Source: Limnoperna fortunei (lineage: Eukaryota > Mollusca > Bivalvia > Mytilida > Modiolidae). Taken from it: a stretch of 64,000 nt of DNA. Under the pieces are notes generated by a model. The model worked only from the letters and a program-made list of their open reading frames with translations. It was not told the DNA's origin and did not search any database. Positions 42,101-56,900 of the stretch are shown one piece after another. Location: the NCBI GenBank assembly GCA_944474755.1, contig OX104117.1, positions 79,150,926 to 79,214,925 of the forward strand. Direction: 5' to 3'. The position numbers were made by a program, and so were the translations under genes. Numbering within the stretch: position 1 is the first letter of the stretch; the number at the start of each line of letters is the position of its first letter.

Positions 42101-45100
42101 TTGCTACTTGATATTAATGACCTTACTTGGGAGGAAGTGAAAAAACTACAGTAAACTGGAATGTCTTGTTACTTGATATTAATGATCTTCCTTGGGAGGA
42201 AGTGAAAAAACTACAGTAAACTGGAATGTCTTGTTACTTGATATTAATGATCTTACTTGGGAGGGGAAAAACTATAATAAACTGGAATGTCTTGTTACTT
42301 GATATTAATTATCACACTTGGGAGGGGGGAAAAACTACAATAAACTGGAATGTCTTGTTACCTGATATTAATGATCTTACTTGGGAGGGGAAAAACTACA
42401 ATAAACTGGAATGTCTTGTTACTTGATATTAATGATCTTACTTGGGAGGGGGGAAAAACTACAATGAACTGGAATGTCTTGTTACTTGATATTAATGATC
42501 TTACTTGGGAGGGGAAAAACTATAATAAACTGGAATGTCTTGTTACTTGATATTAATGATCTTACTTGGGAGGGGAAAAACTATAATAAACTGGAATGTC
42601 TTGTTACTTGATATTAATTATCACACTTGGGAGGGGGGAAAAACTACAATGAACTGGAATGTCTTGTTACCTGATATTAATGATCTTATTTGGGAGGGGA
42701 AAAACTATAATAAACTGGAATGTCTTGTTACTTGATATTAATGACCTTACTTGGGAGGGGAAAAACTATAATAAACTGGAATGTCTTGTTACTTGATATT
42801 AATTATCACACTTGGGAGGGGGGAAAACCTACAATAAACTGGAATGTCTTGTTACCTGATATTAATGATCTTACTTGGGAGGGGAAAAACTATAATAAAC
42901 TGGAATGTCTTGTTACTTGATATTAATTATCACACTTGGGAGGGGGGAAAAACTACAATAAACTGGAATGTCTTGTTACTTGATATTAATGATCTTACTT
43001 GGGAGGGGAAAAACTATAATAAACTGGAATGTCTTGTTACTTGATATTAATGATCTTACTTGGGAGGGGAAAAACTATAATAAACTGGAATGTCTTGTTA
43101 CTTGATATCAATGATCTTCCTTGGGAGGGGGAAAAACTACAATAAACTGGAGTGTCTTGTTACTTGATATTAATGATCTTCCTTGGGAGGGGGAAAAACT
43201 ACAATAAACTGGAATGTCTTGTTACTTGATATTAATGACCTTACTTGGGAGGGGAAAAACTATAATAAACTGGAATGTCTTGTTACTTGATATTAATGAT
43301 CTTACTTGGGAGGGGAAAAACTATAATAAACTGGAATGTCTTGTTACTTGATATTAATTATCACACTTGGGAGGGGGGAAAAACTACAATAAACTGGAAT
43401 GTCTTGTTACTTGATATTAATGATCTTACTTGGGAGGGGAAAAACTATAATAAACTGGAATGTCTTGTTACTTGATATTAATGATCTTACTTGGGATGGG
43501 AAAAACTATAATAAACTGGAATGTCTTGTTACTTGATATCAATGATCTTCCTTGGGAGGGGGAAAAACTACAATAAACTGGAGTGTCTTGTTACTTGATA
43601 TTAATGATCTTCCTTGGGAGGGGGAAAAACTACAATAAACTGGAATGTCTTGTTACTTGATATTAATGATCTTACTAAGGATGGGGAAAAACTACAATAA
43701 ACTGGAGTGTCTTGTTACTTGATATTAATGATCTTCCTTGGGAGGGGGAAAAACTACAATAAACTGGAATGTCTTGCTACTTGATATTAATGACCTTACT
43801 TGGGAGGAAGTGAAAAAACTACAGTAAACTGGAATGTCTTGTTACTTGATATTAATGATCTTCCTTGGGAGGAAGTGAAAAAACTACAGTAAACTGGAAT
43901 GTCTTGTTACTTGATATTAATGATCTTACTTGGGAGGGGAAAAACTATAATAAACTGGAATGTCTTGTTACTTGATATTAATTATCACACTTGGGAGGGG
44001 GGAAAAACTACAATAAACTGGAATGTCTTGTTACCTGATATTAATGATCTTACTTGGGAGGGGAAAAACTACAATAAACTGGAATGTCTTGTTACTTGAT
44101 ATTAATGATCTTACTTGGGAGGGGGGAAAAACTACAATGAACTGGAATGTCTTGTTACTTGATATTAATGATCTTACTTGGGAGGGGAAAAACTATAATA
44201 AACTGGAATGTCTTGTTACTTGATATTAATGATCTTACTTGGGAGGGGAAAAACTATAATAAACTGGAATGTCTTGTTACTTGATATTAATTATCACACT
44301 TGGGAGGGGGGAAAAACTACAATGAACTGGAATGTCTTGTTACCTGATATTAATGATCTTATTTGGGAGGGGAAAAACTATAATAAACTGGAATGTCTTG
44401 TTACTTGATATTAATTATCACACTTGGGAGGGGGGAAAAACTACAATAAACTGGAATGTCTTGTTACTTGATATTAATGATCTTACTTGGGAGGGGAAAA
44501 ACTATAATAAACTGGAATGTCTTGTTACTTGATATTAATGATCTTACTTGGGAGGGGAAAAACTATAATAAACTGGAATGTCTTGTTACTTGATATTAAT
44601 TATCACACTTGGGAGGGGGGAAAAACTACAATGAATTGGAATGTCTTGTTACTTGATATTAATGATCTTACTTGGGAGGGGAAAAACTACAATAAACTGG
44701 AATATCTTGTTACTTGATATTAATGATCTTACTTGGGAGGGGAAAACTATAATAAACTGGAATGTCTTGTTACCTGCTATTAATGATCTTACTTGGGAGG
44801 GGGAAAAACTACAATAAACTGGAATGTCTTGTTACTTGATATTAATGATCTTACTTGGGAGGGGAAAAACTATAATAAACTGGAATGTCTTGTTACTTGA
44901 TATTAATGATCTTACTTGGGAGGGGAAAAACTATAATAAACTGGAATGTCTTGTTACTTGATATTAATGATCTTACTTGGGAGGGGAAAAACTATAATAA
45001 ACTGGAATGTCTTGTTACTTGATATTAATTATCACACTTGGGAGGGGGGAAAAACTACAATAAACTGGAATGTCTTGTTACTTGATATTAATGATCTTAC

Positions 45101-48100
45101 TTGGGAGGGGGGGAACTATAATCAACTGGAATGTCTTGTTACTTGATATTAATGATCTTCCTTGGGAGGGGGAAAAACTACAATAAACTGGAATGTCTTG
45201 TTACTTGATATTAATGATCTTACTTGGGAGGGGGGGGAACTATAATCAACTGGAATGTCTTGTTACTTGATATTAATGATCTTCCTTGGGAGGGGAAAAA
45301 CTATAATAAACTGGAATGTCTTGTTACTTGATATTAATTATCACACTTTGGGAGGGGGGAAAAACTACAGTAAACTGAAATGTCTTGTTACTTGATATTA
45401 AAGATCTTCCTTGGGATGGGGAAAACTACAATAAACTGGAATGTCTTGCTACTTGATATTAATGACCTTACTTGGGAGGGGAAAAACTACAGTAAACTGG
45501 AATGTCTTGTTACTTGATATTAATGATCTTCCTTGGGAGGGGGATAAACTACAATAAACTGGAGATGTCTTGTTACTTGATATTAATTATCACACTTGGG
45601 AGGGGGAAAAACTACACTAAACTGGAATGTCTTGTTACTTGATATTAATGATCTTCCTTGGGAGGGGGAAAACTACAATAAACTGGAATGTCTTGTTACT
45701 TGATATTAATGATCTTACTTGGGAGGGGGATAAACTACAATAAACTGGAGATGTCTTGTTACTTGATATTAATGATCGTACTTGGGAGGAAGTGAAAAAA
45801 CTACAGTAAACTGGAATGTCTTGTTACTTGATATTAATGATCTTCCTTGGGAGGGGGATAAACTACAATAAACTGGAGATGTCTTGTTACTTGATATTAA
45901 TTATCACACTTGGGAGGGGGAAAAACTACACTAAACTGGAATGTCTTGTTACTTGATATTAATGATCTTCCTTGGGAGGGGGAAAACTACAATAAACTGG
46001 AATGTCTTGTTACTTGATATTAATGATCTTCCTTGGGAGGGGGAAAACTACAATAAACTGGAATGTCTTGTTACTTGATATTAATGATCTTCCTTGGGAG
46101 GGGGAAAACTACAATAAACTGGAATGTCTTGTTACTTGATATTAATGATCTTACTTGGGAGGGGGAAAACTACAATAAACTGGAATGTCTTGTTACTTGA
46201 TATTAATGATCTTACTTGGGAGGGGGGAAAAACTACAGTAAACTGGAATGTCTTGTTACCTGATATTAATGATCTTCCTTGGGAGGGGGAAAACTACAAT
46301 AAACTGGAATGTCTTGTTACTTGATATTAATGATCTTACTTGGGAGGGGGGAAAAACTACAGTAAACTGGAATGTCTTGTTACCTGATATTAATGATCTT
46401 CCTTGGGAGGGGGAAAACTACAATAAACTGGAATGTCTTGTTACTTGATATTAATGATCTTACTTGGGAGGGGGGAAAAACTACAGTAAACTGGAATGTC
46501 TTGTTACTTGATATTAATGATCTTCCTTGGGAGGGGGAAAACTACAATAAACTGGAATGTCTTGTTACTTGATATTAATGATCTTACTTGGGAGGGGGGA
46601 AAAACTACAGTAAACTGGAATGTCTTGTTACCTGATATTAATGATCTTCCTTGGGAGGGGGAAAACTACAATAAACTGGAATGTCTTGTTACTTGATATT
46701 AATGATCTTACTTGGGAGGGGGGAAAAACTACAGTAAACTGGAATGTCTTGTTACTTGATATTAATGATCTTAGTAGGGAGTGGAGGGAAACACAACAAT
46801 CAAACTAAGTTTGAATTGTTGGTACCAGTACTGAATTCAGTTGCTAAGAATTTAAAAATGTATGTTTAAGAAATTGTTATGTGTAACTTAGTAAAATGAC
46901 ACCAGGTAACTAAATTGTTACTTTTTATGTTCATAAAACTTTAAATGTAGACCAGCATAATGATTATATTATTTAAATGAAATCAATAACATAGGTTGTA
47001 TATTTCACATAAAATCAATCATGCACAAGTATGTTCTGTTAGCAGAGAAACTTAAAAGTAAAAAAATTATTGACTTTAGCAAAATTGTCAATTGTCAATT
47101 GTTTTGTTGTTTCCATTAACAATCGTTAAGTCTCATTAAGCTGGGCTGGTTTTTTCAATAATTGTGAACTTATACATCAACTTAATGAATGGTTTTAGCT
47201 GTGTTAGATTTTATAATGAAAGGATATGGTTAATTATGAAATTTTCTAATCTGTTATTTGTTGATTCAGAATGGATAACAAATCATCGACACCAAGGTTT
47301 GTTTTCGCACCAGAGACATTGATTAAATTCTTAATATTCATTAAAGTTTGATCTGTTTATTGATATTTATTTTTGTCTTGTGGTGTGATGATGCATGTTG
47401 CATGTAAATATGATGCAAGTTCAACTTATTTTTTGTTTCACTCAATAGAGCTAAAAAAATCCCTGCTGAATGTTAATAAACTTAAGTCATTTGGTCATCT
47501 AAGACTCAGTTCTGTCTTCTTTTTTTTTGTTGTAAGTTTTTGTAGCGTACACTGCTTATTTCAAATGAAAATGGAAAAAAAAATCTGTAGGAAAAGTTAG
47601 AATTTACAGTATATACAGCTTGCAGGCTCTTGTTACTAGTAAGGAGAAGTTAGAATTTACAGTATCTACAGCCTGCAGGCTCTTGTTACTAGTAAGGAGA
47701 AGTTAGAATTTACAGTATCTACAGCCTGCAGGCTCTTGTTACTAGTAAGGAGAAGTTAGAATTTACAGTATATACAGCTTGCAGGCTCTTCTTACTAGTA
47801 AGGAGAAGTTAGAATTAACAGTATATACATCCTGCAGGCTCTTGTCACTAGTAAGCAGAAGTTAGTATTTACAGTATATACAGCCTCAGCCTGCAGGCTC
47901 TTGTTACTAGTAAGCAGAAGTTAGTATTTACAGTATATACAGCCTGCAGGCTCTTGTTACTAGTAAGCAGAAGTTAGTATTTACAGTGTATACAGCCTGC
48001 AGGCTCTTGTTACTAGTAAGCAGAAGTTAGTATTTACAGTATATACAGCCTGCAGGCTCTTGTTACTAGTAAGAAGAAGTTAGTATTTACAGTATATACA

Positions 48101-50914
48101 GCCTGCAGGCTCGTGTTACTAGTAAGTAGAAGTTAGTATTTACAGTATATACAGCCTGCAGGCTCTTGTTACTAGTAAGCAGAAGTTAGTATTTACAGTA
48201 TATACAGCCTGCAGGCTCTTGTTACTAGTAAGGAGAAGTTAGTATTTACAGTATATACAGCCTGCAGGCTCTTGTTACTAGTAAGAAGAAGTTAGTATTT
48301 ACAGTATATACAGCCTGCAGGCTCTTGTTACTAGTAAGGAGAAGTTAGTATTTACAGTATATACAGCCTGCAGGCTCTTGTTACTAGTAAGGAGAAGTTA
48401 GTATTTACAGTATATACAGCCTGCAGGCTCTTGTTACTAGTAAGGAGAAGTTAGTATTTACAGTATACAGCCTGCAGGCTCTTGTTACTAGTAAGGAGAA
48501 GTTAGTATTAACAGTATATACAGCCTGCAGGCTCTTGTTACTAGTAAGGAGAAGTTAGTATTTACAGTATATACAGCCTGCAGGCTCTTGTTACTAGTAA
48601 GGAGAAGTTAGTATTTACAGTATATACAGCCTGCAGGCTCTTGTTACTAGTAAGCAGAAGTTAGTATTTACAGTATATACAGCCTGCAGGCTCTTGTTAC
48701 TAGTAAGGAGAAGTTAGTATTAACAGTATATACAGCCTGCAGGCTCTTGTTACTAGTAAGAAGAAGTTAGTATTTACAGTATATACAGCCTGCAGGCTCT
48801 TGTTACTAGTAAGGAGAAGTTAGTATTTACAGTATATACAGCCTGCAGGCTCTTGTTACTAGTAAGGAGAAGTTAGTATTTACAGTATATACAGCCTGCA
48901 GGCTCTTGTTACTAGTAAGAAGAAGTTAGTATTTACAGTATATACAGCCTGCAGGCTCTTGTTACTAGTAAGCAGAAGTTAGTATTTACAGTATATACAG
49001 CCTGCAGGCTCTTGTTACTAGTAAGGAGAAGTTAGTATTAACAGTATATACAGCCTGCAGGCTCTTGTTACTAGTAAGGAGAAGTTAGTATTTACAGTAT
49101 ATACAGCCTGCAGGCTCTTGTTACTGGTAAGCAGAAGTTAGTATTTACAGTATATACAGCCTGCAGGCTCTTGTTACTAGTAAGCAGAAGTTAGTATTTA
49201 CAGTATATACAGCCTGCAGGCTCTTGTTACTAGTAAGGAGAAGTTAGTATTTACAGTATATACAGCCTGCAGGCTCTTGTTACTAGTAAGCAGAAGTTAG
49301 TATTTACAGTATATACAGCCTGCAGGCTCTTGTTACTAGTAAGCAGAAGTTAGTATTTACAGTATATACAGCCTGCAGGCTCTTGTTACTAGTAAGAAGA
49401 GGTTAGTATTTACAGTATATACAGCCTTCAGTAAGAAGTTAGTATTTACCATACAGCCTGCAGGCTCTTGTTACTAGTAACTTGCTACTTTGCTCTTATA
49501 TACATGTAATTGACAAGTGATGTTAATTCCATTTTCCTTATGAGGTCATGAGTGTCTACTAGAATTATCAAAACTAGTTTTTACTTAAGAATAACCCATA
49601 AGGTATTAAAATTGTTAATCTAAATGGTTATAAAATCAACATATAGCTTTTAATTAGATAATTAAACTTAAGTGAAAACACAATATTTTTGTTCAAAAAT
49701 GGCATTTCTTTATATTTTCATATTTCTGTTTATTGCATAACTTTATCTGTCAAATAAATCCAAAGAAATGAGTATTAAAGTGTACCCTGTTATTCTGGAG
49801 AATAGAATATTTAGTTGATCAAATGAAAAAATAATGCTAGTGTTTTGTGAAAATGTTAAATTGGTTTTTATCCAGTAAATTGTCAATGGACCCATTTCCA
49901 GTTTCCAGAGTTACCGTTCCTGTTAGCATAAAAGGGCCAGATAACATACCATTAGAAGTGTAAACTTGCAGGTAGATTATATGGACGTTTTAATTTTAAA
50001 ATTAAATTCACCTTATATATCACACTGAGGTAGTCAAAGGTTGGCAATCATCGATGTAGAACTGTATTAAAATTCTTAGCCGTGGTTTGATAAACTAGTA
50101 ATTATTAAAAATAAATATTAATGAATACATTTTAGAGGATAGCAATATTGTTAATTTTCATTTTAAAACAATTAAACTAGTCTCCAGTTTTACCTAACAC
50201 ACCTGTGTATTGCACACCTGAAATGATTGAATCCAATGGTTATCAAATTTACTTTTTTTCTAATTAGATTTCAACTTGAATGCAAAAAAAGAAATAAATC
50301 ACAATACATTGTATTATTCAATGCAAAAAAACACTGTTGTCAAGTAGAATGGTGTTTCAAAATCTGTATATTATAGTCAAAATACAATGACCTGTCAGGT
50401 ATATTCTACCTATTGGTCAACCAATTCTTAATACAGATAACAGCTGTTAATGTATCATGTGTGACTCTGGTAACTTTAGTTTTCTAACTTGTTCTACTTG
50501 CATTGTACTCGATGACAAATTTCAAGATGAGAAGTTTAAAGTTATAGGAGTCATGCATGAATGGCTGCAATTTAAATGTCCAGCTCTTTCTGATAAAGAG
50601 CTTTCAAGAAAACAGATTGAAGCAGTTTTCTAAACAGCTGTTATCTATTTTTGGAATTGATGGAGCAATAGGTAGAAAATACCTGATCTAAAAACACCTG
50701 AATGGTTGATGACACCCTACAGTAAACATGTATTTGAGAGGATTAATGAAATAAACAAGAATTGCATAAGTTATGAAGGTTATAATAATTTGCGCTTGTA
50801 GTATTCTATATTAAAATTTTCAGTTTGACACTTTCTAACAAGAGTTATTATTATTAAGCCAACCCCCCAACCCCCCTTGCAAACTTTTTTTTTGGGGGGT
50901 ATATAGGTATCACC

Positions 50915-50951
<37 letters not shown>

Positions 50952-53900
50952 CGTCTATCCACATCCCTTGTAAGCGCAACTCTTCCTAAACCGCTTGATG
51001 AAATTTCATGAAACTTAGCATAAAGGAAGTACATTTTATGTAGATGTGCATGAAGGAGTTTTATTGACCTTGATTATCGTTCAGGGGAGTTAATTGGACC
51101 TGAAAGAGAAGCAGGAGGTTATGGCTTTGTGAGCGTGCTCTCACTCTCAGTCCACACTTGTTTCCTCCTGAATCAGCTAAGGCGTGCTTTATAACTGTAA
51201 AGCAGTAAATTCAAAACCTTTGTATTGCAACACTTTTAAAAAACCAGAGTAATTACCCTTATTTTCGTCGATATAGTATACTGTGAATTCCTTTTTATAA
51301 GGGGTACCAATTTTCGTGGTTTTCGTGGGTAGGCTGATCCACGAATTTAAGAATCCAACAAAATATTAACTCTCTTGTATTGTTATTATGGATGTGAGCT
51401 ACGTTTTACAATGTGGACCGATGCTCTATGTCACTGAAGTGTATTTTTAATAGGTTGCAAGCTATGGGAACAGCCAATCTTTGATTAATCTACCAGATAA
51501 ATACCTTGAATATCAAAGTCAATCATTACAAATTTCTCGGATAAGTTTTTGGCATGTTTATTTGTTTTGTTTTTTTAAATTCAAATGATTTCATACGTTT
51601 TTGTGAAAGTCAGTTATGCTTCCGGTTTATTAAAATGTTTTTGTAAAGTGTTGATTTTATGTGTACAGAAGTGTTATAATGTATCTTGTATGTTCAAATG
51701 TTCTTTTCTAATAACGTACTATTATATGAAAAACAATGCAAGATGTTTTATATAATTTTATTACAGTTGATAAATAATAAGAGTGGACAACAACACATTA
51801 AGACATGACAAAATAAAGCACTACATTCATTTGCACTAAAATAGTTTAAATAGAAAAGCACTAGAGTGTATAATAAACGAGGCGAGCCTGGTAGTGTATG
51901 TATTAAGGTCTATACCAACTGAAAAAACCAATAAATTTTATACTAGTAAAAAATTAATCAATCTATTTTTTCTATCAAATTTATAATCATGTCCTGTCAA
52001 AACCGGACTGAAGCCATAAAATCTTCACTACCGTTATATAAACAACGGTAGGGTAGTTTCAAACAAAATTAATCCCTTTGATCACCATAAATCAATTAAA
52101 AGTCTAGCCAGGTGTTTTTTAAAAGGTGTTAAGATCATAAAATTATTCAAATCAAATAAGGATAATATGGTATAAAATGTTCAGCAAGGCAATGAGCTTG
52201 GGTCAATCTCTTGTTCACCTACCTTTACAGCTTAATGAAGTAAACTAATCACAGCTCGTTAACACATTAATTATTGATAATTACATAATTATTAAGGAAT
52301 TTTCTGCTATATTTTTATTTAAGTAAACAACAAATATGTTTTGATCATCTTTATTATGTTTTGAAAATCTATATCTTTATTAAACGAACACTTTCATGTG
52401 CCGACTCTAAACAAGTACAGCCAAATACCAAAAAAAAAAAAAAATTTTCTTCAAAATTACAAATCCACGAATTTACGAATCTACGGACTTGCAATTTTGG
52501 GTAAAATCACCAAAATTGATACCCATTTATATTTATATTTATGTACTTTCACAGTACTAGTAATATAAAAACAAATTTCCAAAAGTTGTTTAAATAAAAT
52601 TATGGGTTTTTTTAAAACAATTTACAGTTATGGTACATTTCTTAGATGTGTCGTAATAATAGTCAAAAAACATTATTGCAGAAGCCAGTACTATAGGGTT
52701 ATTGCATGAATATTGGGTAATATTGTCCCAAGCAAGATGGTATGTTTCACGAGCTTGCTCATGCAATATATATCATTCTGAGAGGGACAATATTTCCCAA
52801 TATTCTTGCAATAACCCTTTTATTATATAGTTTTAATTTTTTTATGCTTTTAAGTAATTATTCATTATCTTTGCTATTTTGTAATATTTTACTAGGTAAA
52901 ATATTATCATTTTTTCACATGGTCAATATCTTTGTTTTGTATAGTTTACAGTCGATTTTTCTTTTGTTGGTCTATGAATTCTTTACCTTTACTTTTATCG
53001 ACAATCAAATTCACTTTCATTTGTTAAGTTTCAAGTGGTTGTGCTAATTCTCCCCTTGATAGCAGATCATATATGACATTCTCTGCCATGTTGGTTTACC
53101 GAATGACAGTAAAATATAAAGACAATGTTTGGAACAACTCTGTACTTTTCCTGGAAATTATATAAAAGACCGTGATGCAGTATAAAATATGAAAATGTAT
53201 TGCACTTTATTCCTGTATGAAATTAAATGGGGAAAAATTATTACTATAAATATTGTATACTTTAACTCCTTACCAGGCAGTATTTGGAAAAGCTTATTTA
53301 TTACAGTTAAACAAGTTGCTCATATAAAGGGCATTGTCATGATATCTTGACTGTACAAGGGAGAGTCCTGAAACATTGATAATGGCAGAGTTAAGGGCGA
53401 CAATCCCAGCTATATAAGCAATTATTATATTTATTGAAGAATTTGAACACAATGTGTTTAGACTGTTTTGATTGTAATTTTTGCTGTATTTTTGCATGTG
53501 GGCCTCATGATATATCATTCTTGGGTATTTTTTAGGCAATATGAAGGCAGTTTTCTAAACTTTATATGACATTTTTTTCTTCTTTTAGGTTGTAGATTTA
53601 CATATTTATTTATACAAGTTATTGTATTATACTGCATGATAATGCCGTTCTGGGAAAAACTATAGATTAATGAATACCAGCTGACCTTGTTTTATTTAGG
53701 ATGATATAAAATAAATAATGGTCTTTTACTCAATTTATAAAGGTTCTTTCTTGTTTATAGATATAGTTTAGCTAATTCACAACCACGAAATTCACAACCA
53801 TACACATTTATATATAGACTAGAGAGATATTTAAGTTATCTATCTGATATTTCAGGCCACCTGTTCAGTTCCAGAACAAATACCCATCCTTGCCAGATAT

Positions 53901-56900
53901 ATCACCAAGAGATGGACAACTGGTTCCTGTTTTCAAAAGAAAGGCTAGTCCAATTACTAGAAATAATACAGACATGGAACCAGAAGAGAGACTTCGGCAA
54001 CTGGAAATGCGAGTTGCAGTATCAGAAAAATCAAACCGTGCTTTACTTGAAGAGGTGCTAAGACTTCAAAATGATTTAAAGGGTTCTGCTCGCCATAGTG
54101 ATAATATGTTACAAGAAGAACAAAATGCTCGCAGAAATATGGAAAATGCGATTAAAGTCAGCAATGAATTGATTCAACATCTTGGTGCACGGATCAAGGA
54201 AGCTGAACAAAAACTTGACGATGAACGCTTAGCACTATCGTCGCTAGTCAATCATACAAAAGGTGTTGAACAAGCAGTAAAAAGTAGTCAACAAGAACTT
54301 GTCACCAAAAAAGATGTTCATGCTACAAGGTACATAATATGTCTATATATACTAGTCTGTGTCATCATATTTAGTCTATTCTTTGTCAACACATGTTGTC
54401 TATAGTCTTTTCAGAGTGTGGTCTATGGTCTGTCCGCATGTATCTATAGACTATGATGTGCTTAATAAGTTGTTTTGGAGCCTGAAAATTTGATTTCACT
54501 TAAATCTATTTTAGTGTCATTAAACTCAATGCACACATACAATCCCGCTTTGAGGGGGGAGGGTATGATGTCGGCTTAGTACAATATGATGTTCTGCTTC
54601 TTGTTTGGTGCAATATGATATCCTGCTTGGTACAATCTAATGGTTAGCTTGAAGCAGTGTAATGTCCTGCTAAAGATATATTTCTCAATATCTGAGCAAT
54701 AACTCTACGAAAGCAACATAAAAATAAAAGAACTTATTAATTACCTACTAAGAAAGATAAAATATAAATTTTAGTCCCCAAAACAAATTTGATTAATAGT
54801 TTGATCATATTTTCACAAATGTTATAGATTACATGAGGTTAGGACAGATCTTGATGAAGTCTTGCAGTCAAAGCAACAGTTAGAAAGGTTAACAATACAA
54901 ATGGCAGATGATATTAGAACCTTGAGAGCAAAAGTAGAACAGAATACTGTTTCCTTTGCCTCCATTTCACAGGAACTTAAAAATAGATCAAAGAAATTAG
55001 AAGAGGATAACAGAATGCAGGTATACAGTTGTTTCAGAAGTAGAGTTACTTTCTCTTTAAACTGTAAAATAACATATAAATGTATGTTAGAATATACACT
55101 AGAATACACTTTGATGGTATATACCATGATGTTGTGAATTAAAGTGTTGTAAATTGTTAATGACCAAACGTTCTACTAATAAGCATCAATTTTGCCAACA
55201 AGTAAGTCAGGTTAGAACTATGTACCGTATAATGACAAAATGATTACGATTCATGTGTGAACAAAACAATGGTACAAAGAAAAAAAATGTTTGTTGTAAA
55301 TTGTTGTTTGTTATTAGATCAATTACTTATTGTTTTGTTTACTGACAGTATAACAATACACATTTGATTCCATACAAAATTGATATGTACTTTGAAGAAT
55401 ATATGTTTTTTTAAAAACATAAGAAAGCTAATTTAAACTTTATAATTTATAATTTTAAGTATTACAGCACTATAAGTTATGTACCAGGAGTCGATTTCAC
55501 AAAAATTTGTAAGTATAAAATCTATCTTAAGTGCTGACATCACAATGGATTTACCATTGATCTTCTAACACTTTCAATAGATTTTACACTTACAACTTTT
55601 GTGAAAACCACTGCTGGTCGGTAATCTACGAGAAATTTATTGTTTTTAAAAAGTACTTGGTTGATTCATTTGTGTGTAACAGTTTAAAAATTTGTGGAAT
55701 TTGATTGGGCGAATTTTGTAAAAATTTATATGTACCCAGTAGTTTTGCCGTTGGTGTTATCTGTGTAACTGTAAATTAAGGCCACCATTACATATACTGC
55801 CAAATATACAGTGTTAACTGGGTCAATATAAATAAGGCTTAACTGACTAAGTATCTATGGTGTTAACTGTATCACTATAAAATAAGGCTTAGACTGCCAA
55901 ATAGCATTGGTATTAACTGTGTCATTGTAAAAAAAGTCTTAGCCTGCCAAATAGCCTTGGTATTAACTGTGTCATTGTAAAATAAGGCTTAGCCTGCCAA
56001 ATAGCCTTGGTGTTAAATGTGTCATTGTAAAAAAAGGCTTAGCCTGCCAAGTAACTATGGTATTAACTGTGTCATTATAAAATAAGGCTTAGACTGCCAA
56101 ATAGCCCTTGGTGTTAACTGTGTCATTGTAAAAAAAGGCTTAGCCTGCCAAGTAACTATGGTATTAACTGTGTCATTATAAAATAAGGCTTAGCCTGCCA
56201 AATAGCCTTGGTGTTAAATGTGTCATTGTAAAAAAAGGCTTAGCCTGCCAAGAAACTATGGTATTAACTGTATCATTATAAAATAAGGCTTAGACTGCCA
56301 AATAGCCTTGGTGTTAAATGTGTCATTGTAAAAAAAGACTTAGCCTGCCAAATAGCCCTTGTGTTAACTGTGTCATTGTAAAATAAGGCTAAGCCTGCCA
56401 AATAGCCTTTTTAACTGTGTCATTGTTAAAAAAGACTTAGCCTGCCAAATAGCCTTTTTGTTAACTGTGTCATTGTAAAAAAAAGACTTAGCCTGCCAAA
56501 TAGCCCTTGTGTTAACTGTGTCATTGTAAAATAAGGCTTAGCCTACCAAGTATCTATGGTCTTAACTGTGTCATTGTAAAATAAGGCTTAGCCTGCTAAA
56601 TAGCTTTGGTGTTAATTGTGTCAATAGAAATTGTGGCCACTTAACCTGCTAAGTACCTGTAGTGGTAACTGTGTCAATATAAATTAAGGTTGTTGTACCT
56701 GTCAAGTTTGGTGTTAACTGTTCACTGTAAATTAAGGCTACTCAGCCTAAAGTAGCTATGCCAGTTTTAACTGTTCACTGTTATTTAAAGCGTCTTTTCT
56801 TTCCAAGTAGCTATGGGGCATTGTAATGCAGGTTAATAAGAAATAACATAGCAGATTGCTATGGTCAAAACAATGCATGCAAACAGTATTGTATGCTAAA

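Noticed and set aside
40171..46808. About twenty frames of 62-67 codons with the same peptide pattern
   Set aside because: Products of the ~62-bp satellite; each ends at a repeat-encoded stop, and the unit length is not a multiple of three.
52742..53047. 101-codon hydrophobic frame as a membrane protein
   Set aside because: Starts within a MITE hairpin, and its hydrophobicity follows from T-rich composition.
54822..55127. 101-codon minus-strand frame opposite coiled-coil exon 3
   Set aside because: Shadow of the real exon; the plus strand has matching splice phases and coiled-coil heptads.
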